Below are positions 21,736 through 31,335 of a stretch of DNA of 64,000 nucleotides, in pieces. Location: the NCBI RefSeq assembly GCF_008831285.2, contig NC_045143.1, positions 15,401,151 through 15,465,150 of the forward strand, written 5' to 3'. The position numbers were made by a program, and so were the translations under genes. This DNA is from Nymphaea colorata. Taxonomy: Eukaryota; Streptophyta; Magnoliopsida; Nymphaeales; Nymphaeaceae. Within the stretch, counting starts at the first letter, position 1. Each line of letters begins with the position of its first letter. The notes beneath the pieces are model-generated. The model had not been told where the DNA came from, ran no database searches, and worked only from the letters and a program-made list of their open reading frames with translations.

Positions 21736-22699
21736 TCGTCACCGATCACCCTCACCTTGCACCAACTCACAGTTTGTCAAATACTATAACGAATGTTCAG
21801 TGAAGTTCCATAAAACCTGGTAAAAAACCCACATACAACCAAGTAGGTGGATCCTTGAGAAGAACTATATGGCAAGGTGCAGAAGGATGAAGCCTTATGA
21901 ATCACTATCCTAACTCTCAACATGCACCAATGATCAACAACACCAACACCCTCAGTTGATAGAAACTATCAAAAACTGAAACCAAATGTGAATAAAAATC
22001 ATGCCATGCCAGATCCGATCCACCTGTGTCAGATCAGAGATAACTGCAGAAGTAAAAATACTCAACCAAACACCCAACTCGCTGCAATATATACATCAGA
22101 TCTGAATCTAACATAACCATAACAAAAACGGCTGTGATCTCCACTGCAAGCAGCCAACGACCTTAGCTGCAGTGCCAAGAAAATTGTAGTTGACATCAGA
22201 CCAACCACCAACAGCATGATAAAAAAAATTGAATCAATCTGGCGTCTCTCTTTCTCCCTGTAAAGTTCGTTTCTACCGAGGTATGTGCTCTTTTTATATG
22301 CTTTTAGATATCTTCTGTTAAAAACGAATTGGACATTTGAATGCTATCTTCTCCTTTTGCATACGAATTCCGTAATTATTCACTTCCAACTTGTTCCTCT
22401 GGAATCAATTAGTAATTGCGTCTTTTTGTCTTTATGTTTATCGTAGTAGTAGTCTCTGCCCTTCTCTTGAATTGTTTATCGAGTGAGACCGCTACTGGTA
22501 CCTGCTTTGCAAATGTCGTCATGTAGCGTTAGCGCTTATTTCCGTTTAATCGGTTCAGACCCTGGAATCATTCTTTGATTATTCAAAACCCCAAACAAAA
22601 GAGTTGGGACGTTGGTCATGTTTAAAGAGATCTTGCACGATGTAGCATAATCTGTGATGGCCTGTTGCACCCAATGAGGACTAATTTCTTTGTTGACTT
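21736..22699. other. Non-coding stretch, nothing recognised
   Basis: AT-rich sequence without homology that I can name. A pyrimidine-rich segment with GAG|GTATGTGC at about 22275-22290 looks like a leader exon and splice donor, but there is no coding exon to attach it to. Confidence 0.4.
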
Positions 22700-22869
22700 C
22701 CTACAAGTAAGCATCTCAAATGTTCAACATTCTTGTATTTGCCAAAGACATTAGCTGTTTTAAAAAACACTGTCTCATTACATTCCTACAAGAAAGCATC
22801 TCAAATGTTCAACATTCTTGTATTTGCCAAACACATTAGATGTTTTAAAAAACACTGTCTCATTACATG
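22700..22869. repeat. 85-bp tandem duplication
   Basis: Two copies beginning CCTACAAG(T/A)AAGCATC at 22700 and 22785 are nearly identical through ACACTGTCTCATTACAT, differing at about three bases. It lies just beyond the polyprotein end of the minus-strand Gypsy, perhaps in its LTR. Confidence 0.85.
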
Positions 22870-23087
22870 CGATTACAATAAAATTAATTAGTAGATGCCG
22901 TTAAAGGTCTTTGCATGTGGTAGCCACTGGCACCACAGCCGCTACTCAAGAGAAGAGTAATTACACTCATTCCGCACCTATGTGACATAGATATTAACAG
23001 AACCCAACCGTTCCATTGGGACAGACCCAACCTCTTTATTGTTCCTACTATTTCCCCTTATTACAGGACTCTTCATTACGACTACTA
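22870..23087 (-). other. Region beyond the Gypsy polyprotein stop, possibly its 3' LTR start
   Basis: On the minus strand a purine tract AAGGGGAGGCA precedes the TGA stop (rc of 23088-23090), as expected near a polypurine tract. The DNA beyond should be LTR, but no partner LTR is in the window to confirm it. Confidence 0.3.
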
Positions 23088-23154
23088 TCAATTGCCTCCC
23101 CTTAGAACAAGCACCTTGTCCTCAAGGTGTGAAGTTGGGGAATCGTTGTTTATC

Positions 23155-23162
23155 TCTGTAGC
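23155..23162. repeat. Target duplication TCTGTAGC (left)
   Basis: TCTGTAGC here is repeated exactly at 24128-24135, flanking the 965-bp element. Eight base pairs is the hAT signature. Confidence 0.85.
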
Positions 23163-24127
23163 TAGGCCTGGGCATCGGGCTGGGCCGGGCTGGCCCGGCC
23201 CGTTTACATCGGGCCAGATATCATTTTATTTTGAATCAAGTCGGCCCGCTACCCGGCCTTGTTATTAATGGGTCGGGTCGGGCTGGGTACCGGGCCTATA
23301 CAACCTCGCCCGCTACCCGGCCCGGCCCGTTTTTTGTTCGTCGAACGAGAAGAGGGTGTTGGCGTCGGAAAGGGTCGATGCCGGTGGAGGAGAGGTCACG
23401 AAGTGGCCGGCCGCATGGAGGAGGGTCCTCAGTCCTCACCTTTTACCAGTACCACCAAGCCCCCCATGCCCCACGACGTGCATCAAGCCATAATAAAGTG
23501 CTGCCTCCGCTGCCGGCCAACATCCCCCAACTCCTGATGCTCTGATATCACTCACATCCACCATTTGTGTTAAACACTACCTTTCCCAAATTCCCTAGGG
23601 TTCCCTGTTCCTTCACGAAATCACATACAGACAATGAGAGAGAGAGTGGCTGGGGTGCTGTAAATGATAGGACAGATGGTGCCTTTGGGGAAAAACAGAG
23701 AGGGCGAGAGAGAGATAAAGAGGATGACGATGGTGCCTCTGTACTCCACCGTCCTTCCCACTTCTCGCCTCTATATCACCAGGCCTCTCTTTCTCTTTCA
23801 TATCCCATTCTCACACTAGTTGCAGATGCCTTTTATCTCGGAAATCCAGCATTTTTTCTCAGGCAGTTGAATCGCATAGGCCGCACAACCCATCTCTCTC
23901 TCTTTCAAACAAAAAGGAGAAAACCAGGTTCTCGGTTTCAACCTAACGGGCCTTGCCGGGCCCTAATGGGCCTTGGATTATAAACCAGACCCAGCCCGTT
24001 TTGAAGTCGGGCTGGGCCGGGCGCAACGTGCTTTTGCCCGACAATGGCAACACAAGGCCCGGACCCGGGCCCGTTCCGGGCCGGGTACCGGGTACCCGCC
24101 GGCGACCCGGCCCGGCGCCCAGGTCTA
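23163..24127. mobile_element. Non-autonomous hAT-like element, GC-rich (965 bp)
   Basis: The ends are inverted repeats: TAGGCCTGGGCATCGGGC on the left and, read inward on the other strand, TAGACCTGGGCGCCGGGC on the right. A perfect 8-bp duplication flanks it. Removing it rejoins the Gypsy C-terminal coding segment on the minus strand, so the boundaries are secure. The subterminal zones are dense in GGCCCGGCCC words. Open frames at 23231-23545 and 23567-23983 show no recognised domain and are probably by-products of GC content. No transposase is present. Confidence 0.85.
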
Positions 24128-24135
24128 TCTGTAGC
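24128..24135. repeat. Target duplication TCTGTAGC (right)
   Basis: Exact copy of 23155-23162, directly after the terminal ...GGTCTA of the element. Confidence 0.85.
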
Positions 24136-24904
24136 CTCGTCCCAAGCGAGTTCGGGGGCGTTTTGTTCTTGCCATTCAACCAGCCATTGTATATGAGACT
24201 GGCCTGACCTTCGAATGGAACAGTGTTGTAGGATTCTAAAGGGCTGTTGTCAGTCAATTGTAGTTGTGGGAAGTGGAGTTAGTTCCATTGGTTTTTCCTT
24301 CTACTGGTATCATAGTTTCAGTCTCGAAATATGGAACATAGGGTGGATCACTGAATCTGCGGGTAAGGTTAGTCTGTAGGCAACCTTGCCCCACTTTACT
24401 ATGAATTTTGAAAGCCCCATTATAGTCAACTGTGAGTTTATAATCTCCTGTTGACCTGTGTGCTACCTTGCCTACTAGAAAGCTTTTCAAATAGACCAAA
24501 TCTCCCACCTGGTATTCCTTGTCTCGGCGGTGTTTGTTATGTTGTTGCGTCATTAGATTCTGAGCTGTGGCTGATCGTGCCTTAATCACGTCAAGCACCT
24601 TATCATGGCAAAGTAGCTGAACATCCACCTTGTTAAGCTGTTCTCCTTGTGGATGATACCTTTGCAAGTTGCGCAGGGTTGTTCCATACACTACCTCGAA
24701 GGGGGATACTCCTATAGTAGACTGTGTAGCAGTGTTGTAAGCATATTCTGCCATGACAAGTATTCAGTCCAATTATAGGGTTGCTGCTCACCATAGCACC
24801 TTAAGTTTCCAAAATTCTGTTCACAACCTCCGTTTGTGGACGGTATGCAATGCTCATACACAACTTCATTCCTTGTAATGCAAAATATTCATGCCAGAAG
24901 TTGC

Positions 24905-25075
24905 TGAGGCACAAGGGGTCGTGGTCACTCACAACCTACGTTGTTAAGGCCTCGCTTAGGCGTGGACTAAGCAAGAGTCCACACCCATTGCCTAAGTCCA
25001 CCACTTAGGCGACGAGATATGTGTTGGTGCCTAGGCTGGCAAAGAAGTTCGTGTCTGAACTTCTTTGAGTCTCAT
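24905..25075. repeat. Foreign segment inside Gypsy integrase
   Basis: Where the integrase core should lie, the DNA holds paired words (TTAGGCGTGGACTAAGC, CCTAAGTCCACCACTTAGGC) that form imperfect inverted repeats. Similar CCTAAG/CTAGG words occur around 625-830. A dispersed repeat or a deletion filled with unrelated DNA are both possible. Confidence 0.4.
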
Positions 25076-26231
25076 CTCAGTGTCTCGAACTGTAGCTGCT
25101 GATTGGTAGGCTGCATTCAGCCTGTTCCATATCTTTGCAATCGATCGAATCATGGTACACAGTTGAGAGGGAAATCCACCTAACTGCAAGTCTAATTTGT
25201 ATTGTCGAAAGGCTACCCGCTGCATTATTCTGAGATCCTTTCCTGTATCTTACCTCAAAATCATACCCATTTTTAGTATCCACTTTTGTTGAGCAGGTGT
25301 GTGGATCTTCCTCTACATACAATATTGCAGGCTACAATGGTCAGTGTGCACAAAAAATTTTATCCCTATTAGGTAATGATGCCATTTCTGAATGGCGGAG
25401 ACCATGGCTATCAATTCGCTTTTGTATGCTGATTTCCTTGAATTTCTCTCTCATTGCTCTATTGAAATAGGCAACAAGATGTCGGTTTTGAGTGAGGACT
25501 GCTCTTATGCCAGCCCTCGAGGCATCCGTCTCAACTATGAAGGGCTGCGAGAAGTTGGGCAGCTTCAAAACAGGTGTATTAGTGATTGCTTGCTTAAGCT
25601 GTTCAAATGCCTGTTTACTCCTCCTTCCACTCAAAATGGTTGTTCTTAAGCATGGTGGTGAGAAGGGCAGCGATTGTTCCAAAGTTGACAAATTTTCTGT
25701 AATACCCAGCCAGCCCCAAGAAGATTCACAGTCCTCTTATGCCTCTTAGGCAATTCCCAACTCCTTATAGCAGACACCTTATCCTCCTCCATATTAATTC
25801 CTTCTTTAGAGATGGTGTTCCCTAAGCAAGTCACTTGGCTGCTTGGGAAGAGGCATTTGGAAGCCTTAGCATACAGTTGATGGTGAAGTAGCAGGCTCAG
25901 AACTTGTCTAAGGTGGCTGAGATGCACTTCCTTATCAAGGCAGAAGATAAATATATCAACAAAAGTTACTAGCACAAACCTTCACAAATAGGGACGAAAA
26001 ATTTCGTTCATGAGTGCTTGGAAAGTCATGGGGGCATTTGTCAAGCCGAAAGGCATGACTCTGAATTCGTAGTGCCCTTCATGCGTCTGAAAGACAATTT
26101 TTGCTATATCTTCCATGGCCATACGAATTTGGTGATACCTATGTCACATAGGTGCAGGGTGCGGGTGCCGAAGCTGGAGCGGTACATCTAAAAACTTTAG
26201 GTGCGGTGGTGCGGTGAGGGTATTTATTATT

Positions 26232-26237
<6 letters not shown>

Positions 26238-26272
<35 letters not shown>
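26238..26272. repeat. (TA)n microsatellite in hAT
   Basis: Nearly pure TA run about 100 bp inside the left end, matching in position the run at 1619-1664 of the related element. Confidence 0.85.
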
Positions 26273-27005
26273 GACAAAAAATTGTCTATAAACCACAAAA
26301 TCAAAATGGCAATTTGCAAATCATGATATCATTATCAATCATCAATTCAACCAGAAATATACTCTAGTTTTGAGTTCACAGTTCATACTGCATCCATCAT
26401 CAATCAGAGTGGCGTTCCAGTTCCACCAATATCTTGATTTTCTTTGACGATATCATCATCATCAAACTCCTCAAAAGGAATAATAGGATCAGCTAAACCC
26501 ATGTTAGCAGTGTATAAATTGCGTTCTCCATCGAAATCAAATTCATCTGGATTTACATTCCAATATTGATATGATCCACAACTGCATTTTATTAAAGATG
26601 AAAGTTAAACAATAAAATATATTGTCTACAAAATATAAAAAATGTAATATAACATAAGAAAATGAGCAAAGCAAAACAACATAGTAAAGAAATACCTATA
26701 TTATTTTTCTTTCCTTGAAAGAAGACGCAAATTAGAATGCACACAACCAAGTCCTCTGCAGGTTGGCTAGTGAGCTTCTTATGTATATGACCATATATGC
26801 TCCAATTTCTTTCACAACACAATGATGTAATAAGTTGTGATAGTAATCTCAAAGCAAGTTTCTGAAGCACAGACATTTTTGATCTATAGGATGCCCACCG
26901 ATCAAAAGGACTTATGCCATCATTTTCTCTTGTTGCTACTACGTCTTCAAAACTAAAATCTCCCAAAGAAAACTTTGAATATTCACAAACTACTCGTCTT
27001 TTGGT

Positions 27006-27344
27006 CATTGTCACGTAAAACACATTTTATTCGAAAAAAACGTGTATCAAACGTGAAAAACAAGTCAGCCATATAAAACGTGAAAAAACGTTTTTTTTAA
27101 ATGCAAAAAAATAAAAAACACAAAAAACGGGTATAATACGCGTATAATACTAGTATTATATGTGGTTTTCCCTTTTTTTCATATTTTTTATTTTTTTATA
27201 ATTTTTAGGATTTATTAAATGTTTTAAATTTTTAAAAAATTCACCAAGATTTTTTCGAGACATTCCCGATATATACAACTTTGCCGTATTATACCCGAGA
27301 AATTCTTTGCCGTATAATACCTGTACACGTTTTTTGTGACAATG
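27006..27344. mobile_element. Small hAT-like inverted-repeat element (339 bp) inside transposase
   Basis: The left end CATTGTCACGTAAAACA and the right end read on the other strand, CATTGTCACAAAAAACG, form inverted repeats. Flanks are CTTTTGGT (26998-27005) and CTTTTTGGT (27345-27353), an 8-bp duplication with one extra T. The interior is AT-rich, with repeated TATTATACCCG / CGTATAATAC words and a perfect 18-bp palindrome at 27143-27160. It interrupts the region before the transposase dimerisation domain. A partial relative lies at about 21590-21712. Confidence 0.75.
27143..27160. repeat. Perfect 18-bp palindrome
   Basis: TATAATACTAGTATTATA equals its own reverse complement and is preceded by another GTATAATACG copy. 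It lies near the middle of the small inverted-repeat element and could extrude as a cruciform or be a protein-binding dyad; no function is inferred. Confidence 0.8.
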
Positions 27345-27492
27345 CTTTTTGGTATAAGAATATGAAAAAAGTCTTTCCATACATGATATTATGTTCCTAG
27401 ATAACTCACTATCTAGATTTGGAATGACACGTCTAGGAGCTCCTTCAATCCATTTTTTAGTGTAATATTTGAGATTTAAAGAATGAGCCATG

Positions 27493-27779
27493 TTGTAATG
27501 GGCTGACTCTTTCAGCCCGTGCAGCACGGCAAGAACCTAGTTGCCACTAGCCTTCAAGCCATCGAAAGGGGCGCAAAGAGCGTTTTGAAAAACAAGTGCA
27601 TAAAGAAAGCAGTGTGAATAAAGAAAGCTCGCAATGTATTCATCTTGAAAAAGTTGCACATCACGAGGAAGGTAAGAAAAGGAGGATAATCTCAACTTTA
27701 CTTGTAGGATGGCCGAAGCCTTGAGAAACCTTCGGTGCCACGCGGGGCCAAATAGGCTTGAAAAAGTCGGCCTGTGACA
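27493..27779. mobile_element. Second small inverted-repeat insertion (287 bp) in transposase
   Basis: It separates the transposase words PLHC and AHSLNLKYY, which are adjacent in family members. Its ends are inverted: TGTAATGGGCTGACTCTTTC on the left and, on the other strand, TGTCACAGGCCGACTTTTTC on the right (about 15 of 20 identical). CATG flanks both sides (27489-27492 and 27780-27783), though part of that may be host sequence, so the duplication length is uncertain. The minus-strand frame stays open through most of it. Confidence 0.6.
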
Positions 27780-29401
27780 CATGCAATGCAAGGGAATATT
27801 GCTCTTATCCCATCTTTCAATTAACATTGTATGTATGCGATCAAGGAACTCTAAATTATCAAGTGCAGTGTCTTTTTTTTCTTTCTTAAAAACTATACAT
27901 TGAATTTGTTCAATCATATCGTCTCACATTTCATAAACCTTATGAAGCATAGACTCATTTTTGTCAACAACTCTCAACATCCAAAAAATATGCAATTTTA
28001 TCTCACCATTTATCATCCACAATAATGTTTTTAATAGTTTGAGCTTTAGCCTCATCTTCAACCCGATAAAAGCTCCACCCTCTACTAGCCACCATTTGAA
28101 TAAGTGCATCCCCACTCTTTGAATTCTTTTTAACATGACAATTTCTAAATCAAATCGCATCTCTACAACTTTTAACAATCTCAAATCAGAATAACCACCA
28201 AAAAGAGACAATGCATGTTGGTGATTGACGATGAAATTTCTAATATTTCTTACTTCTTTTCAATCTCTTGAATCCATGAGAATAGCCATTGTCCCTTAGG
28301 ATCTGCATCTTGACTTGGAGGATTGCATATGTCCTTCAGTGCTAAATTCAAAGTATGTGTGCAACACATGGGGTCCAAAAAATATGTGGAAAATCATACC
28401 TCAAACTAAGTCCAGTACTTTTGCATACAACAACATTGTTTGTAATGAGCTGCACCACTTTATCAGAACCAACCTCCTTGATGTCTTCTACAAATAATTG
28501 CTTCAAATATTCGACATCTTTATATTCTTCAAATGCATCAATTGCCTTCAAAAATATTGGTTCATCATGTGCAATGCCAATAAAATTAATTAGTGGATGC
28601 CTTTGAATGTCTGTCCACCCATCATAAACAATTGATAACCCAGTCGTGTTCCATTTAAACTTTTTTGTTTTTAAACTTTGCTCAACCTTGCTCTTTTCAT
28701 CCTTAAAAAGTGATGTTCGCAACCTTTATGAACTGGGAGGTACATATCCTGATAATTTGCCATTTGCAAGCATAGTAATATACTTCTTTCAATATAGATT
28801 TCTAACTACATTGAAAGGAATGCAACTAAAATAGAAAAACTTAGCAGCCACTTTATCTAATTTTGTTCTTCCATAAGACTGAAAACATGTTTCTATAGTC
28901 TTTCTTTCTCTGTCAATACTTTTAAGAGGCATGCTAGTATTTGTCATAATAGTACTTATTTTCTTGTTGTTGTGGATTGCATCAACATGATCTTGCAACT
29001 TCTTCAACTTTTGAGTTGTTTCTATAGAAATGCTTTTACATGCTCGAATTCCAAAACTTAACAACTTTCACAGATGTGCCTTAACTCTGTGTAAGATTCT
29101 ACAAATGTAACTTGACAGTATCCACATACAAAATGCACATTTCCACCACCACTGCTTACATTTTTTGTGACCGCTTTGATTTCTTTCTATAATGGTTGTT
29201 CTTCATTTGCATATGCTTCACCAGGTTGTGAAGAAGACCTTGAAGCATTAATTATCATTCACACTAGATGAAGCACCTACTGCAAGAGAATCTGAAACAA
29301 CTCTTTTTCCTTTCCTTATGTCTGCCATCTTTTGCCTTCAAAATGGAAAATTTCAAATATAACAAGTTGGCAGCGTTTAATAACTTATAAATTATACACC
29401 A

Positions 29402-29645
29402 TGTTGACATATGTTGTTAGTCGGTTTTATGTCCGGGTATGGGTTTGGACCCAAACTCGTATGTTATCCTGTTGGGGCTACTTAAGCCTGTGTAATCCCT
29501 AATTTTTGTGTGTGAAATGAAAATCTAATAGAGAGAGAGAGTATGGCTGCTAGTGGGCACCAAACCTCCTCACCCGTGGTTTTTTTCCTCAAGTTAGGGG
29601 TTTTTTCACGTTACATCATTGTTCTATCCTTTTTTCGTTTCAACA
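29402..29645 (+). mobile_element. Copia element 2 5' LTR
   Basis: 244 bp, TG...CA type, starting TGTTGACATATGTTGTTAGT. It contains a short GA run and a CCTCACCCGTGG word shared with the 3' copy. Confidence 0.95.
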
Positions 29646-29656
29646 TGGTATCAGAG
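29646..29656 (+). promoter_or_regulatory. Primer-binding site of Copia element 2
   Basis: TGGTATCAGAG directly follows the 5' LTR and is an exact match to the complement of the plant initiator-Met tRNA 3' end. Confidence 0.9.
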
Positions 29657-30368
29657 ATGACGAGTTTTTAGGATTTCCCTTGATCGAGCACTGTAGCTGC
29701 CTGCTTTCGAACGTCTAACGTTGTTTCTTATGTTTTTTTGTCGTTGCCCGAATGCGCAATGCTGCCCCTGCTCCATCGTCTGATGCTACTCCATCACCCG
29801 ATGCTACTCCATCGCCCGACGTCAGCAGGTCCAATGTCGCCTGCCTGTTCTCCCCAATGCCATCGCCTGTTTGTTCCTTGAGTGTCTGTCGTGTTGCTCC
29901 GTGAGGCGTCGTGGAGTTCTGTCGTGAGTTTCGATGGTAACTTGTCCTCCTCTTTCCTGCACTAGCTGCCAGCTAGCTTCTTGTTAATGTCGCCAGCGTC
30001 GTCTTGACCCATCGCCAGAGCTTCTAGCGTTGTCTGAGCTACAGCCCAGCGTCGCCCGCTCCTCCACTATTAGATTTCAGCCCAGCATTGCCCGCTCTTC
30101 CAACCACAGAGCTCTGTCCATCGCCTGCTCTGCCCAGCGCCCCCTGCTTCACCCACTGTCGCTTGCTCTGCCAGGCACCACCTGCGCTGCCAAGCATCGC
30201 CTATGTTATTTTTCTGGCGTCGCCTGAGTTGCATGACGTCTGCTGGCCACAACCCTTTGCAAGTGTTGTCATCGCCTGGACTGCCTTCACATTGTTGTTG
30301 CCGCCCCTGCACAACTGCTTGCTTTGTCGTGTGCATTCGTTTTCTTGCTGTTTTGTTGAACCTTGATT

Positions 30369-31317
30369 ATGGCAAAATCAATTTCTTATACTGTCAATAC
30401 AGACTAGGATGATGTTGGGGCCTTTAGAACTGAAAATATCCCCATTCAAGTTATTACCATTTGGCTCACCAAGAAAAATTACTTTCAATGGTCCGCTGCT
30501 ATCACTATGGGGATCGCTGGTCGGCGTCGAATTGCTTATGTAAATGGGAGGAAGATTGAACCTATTGAGACTAGTGTTGCTTGGGACACATGGTTTCTTG
30601 AGGACAACCAAGTTAAAACTTGGATTGTCAATTCTATTTCCTTCGATATTCAACCCCTCATCCTTCGTAAGAGGACTGCGAGAGATATGTGGGTTATTTT
30701 AGAACAGATGTATGGCCAGAAAAGAAGGATGTTCGAGTGTATCAATTGATGAAAGATGTCTACGCTCTACGGCAAGTGAACTTTCTGTGGCAGATTTCTT
30801 TGTGGCTTTGAAGTCAAAGTGGGAGGAACTTGACTACTATTCTGATGATACTTGTGATTGTCCCCAAGACCAAGTGCATAATTTAGCCAAGGAGTGGAAG
30901 AATAGGGTGTTTCTATTCTTAGCCGGACTGAACGATGACTTTGAAGGTATAGGAAGTCAAATTCTTAATTTGGAAGATGTCTACTCCCGTGTTGAAGCTG
31001 AAGAACAAAGACGTCTTGTTAAAACTGGAAGAAAGGGGGATAACACCTGGTACAATGAGAGGTCTGCTCTTGTTAGCCGTGCTCCTATGGGAGCTGCCCG
31101 ACCACCTCGCAAGTGTACTCACTGTAAAAGGATTGGCCATACCATGGAGTTTTGTTGGGACCTGCATCCTGAAAAGAAGAATAGTCGAGGGAGTTCTTCT
31201 AGTTGGAAGAAGCCTGTTTCTTCTGATGCTACTAACCCTAATGGAGGAAAAACTTCTATCTCTGCTGATCAGATTCGTGAGCTTCACGCATACCTAAGTT
31301 GGATTGATATTGGTTAG
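30369..31317 (+). pseudogene. Copia element 2 gag
   Basis: It begins MAKSISYTVNT at 30369 with a stop almost at once (30405-30407), then continues with PIQVITIWLTKKNYFQWSAA and ARDMWVILEQMYGQ. Two frameshifts occur close together between about 30720 and 30780, after which an open frame carries WEELDYYSDDTCDCPQDQV and the zinc knuckle CTHCKRIGHTMEFCW near 31112-31156, with all four CCHC ligands intact. The gag would coat element RNA in virus-like particles. Confidence 0.8.
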
Positions 31318-31335
31318 ACCAAAGCGTCAGATGAT

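Larger units (their letters stand above)
23088..26138 (-). pseudogene. Gypsy polyprotein, RT C-terminal part to integrase end (interrupted)
   Basis: Read on the minus strand, the order is reverse transcriptase ([20 protein letters not shown], then [19 protein letters not shown]), an insertion-damaged RT/RNase H junction, RNase H tail (GYDFEVRYRKGSQNNAA), integrase C-terminal half (MSIAYRPQT, then AEYAYNTATQSTIGVSPFEV and VGDLVYLKSF), and a last segment ending LEDKVLVLRGGN and stop. This is the layout of a plant Ty3/gypsy element. The integrase core between about 24905 and 25075 is replaced by unrelated repeat sequence, and there are several frameshifts. A hAT-like element (23163-24127) splits the C-terminal segment. 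The N-terminal half of the same RT continues at 36487-36980, beyond the inserted hAT. Confidence 0.8.
26404..29328 (-). pseudogene. hAT transposase (BED - DUF659 - dimerisation), decayed
   Basis: From the minus-strand start near 29328 (MADIRKGKR) the family blocks appear in order: a BED-like finger remnant with CGYC (29090-29140); a spacer (FFYFSCIPFNVVRNLY near 28800); the DUF659 / RNase H-fold start (WNTTGLSIVYDGWTDIQRHP, then FWTPCVAHIL, 28348-28722); a middle block (28211-27924, ending KVYEM); LIERWDKSNIPLHC (about 27780) continuing after an insertion as AHSLNLKYY; and the C-terminal hAT dimerisation domain (LQKLALRLLSQ...CCERNWSIYGHIH, about 26750-26870). A last small exon (26404-26582) encodes an acidic tail, with an acceptor ATGCAG at 26583-26588. 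At least five frameshifts or stops and two insertions break it. Such enzymes cut and paste DNA with 8-bp target duplications. Confidence 0.8.

Noticed and set aside
23231-23983. Two open frames in the GC-rich element
   Set aside because: No domain, and frames are open on both strands; treated as non-coding interior of a non-autonomous element.
30030-30412. Ala/Pro/Leu-rich frames between primer site and gag of Copia element 2
   Set aside because: This is the untranslated leader; several overlapping frames on both strands share imperfect CGTCGCC-type repeats and none matches gag.
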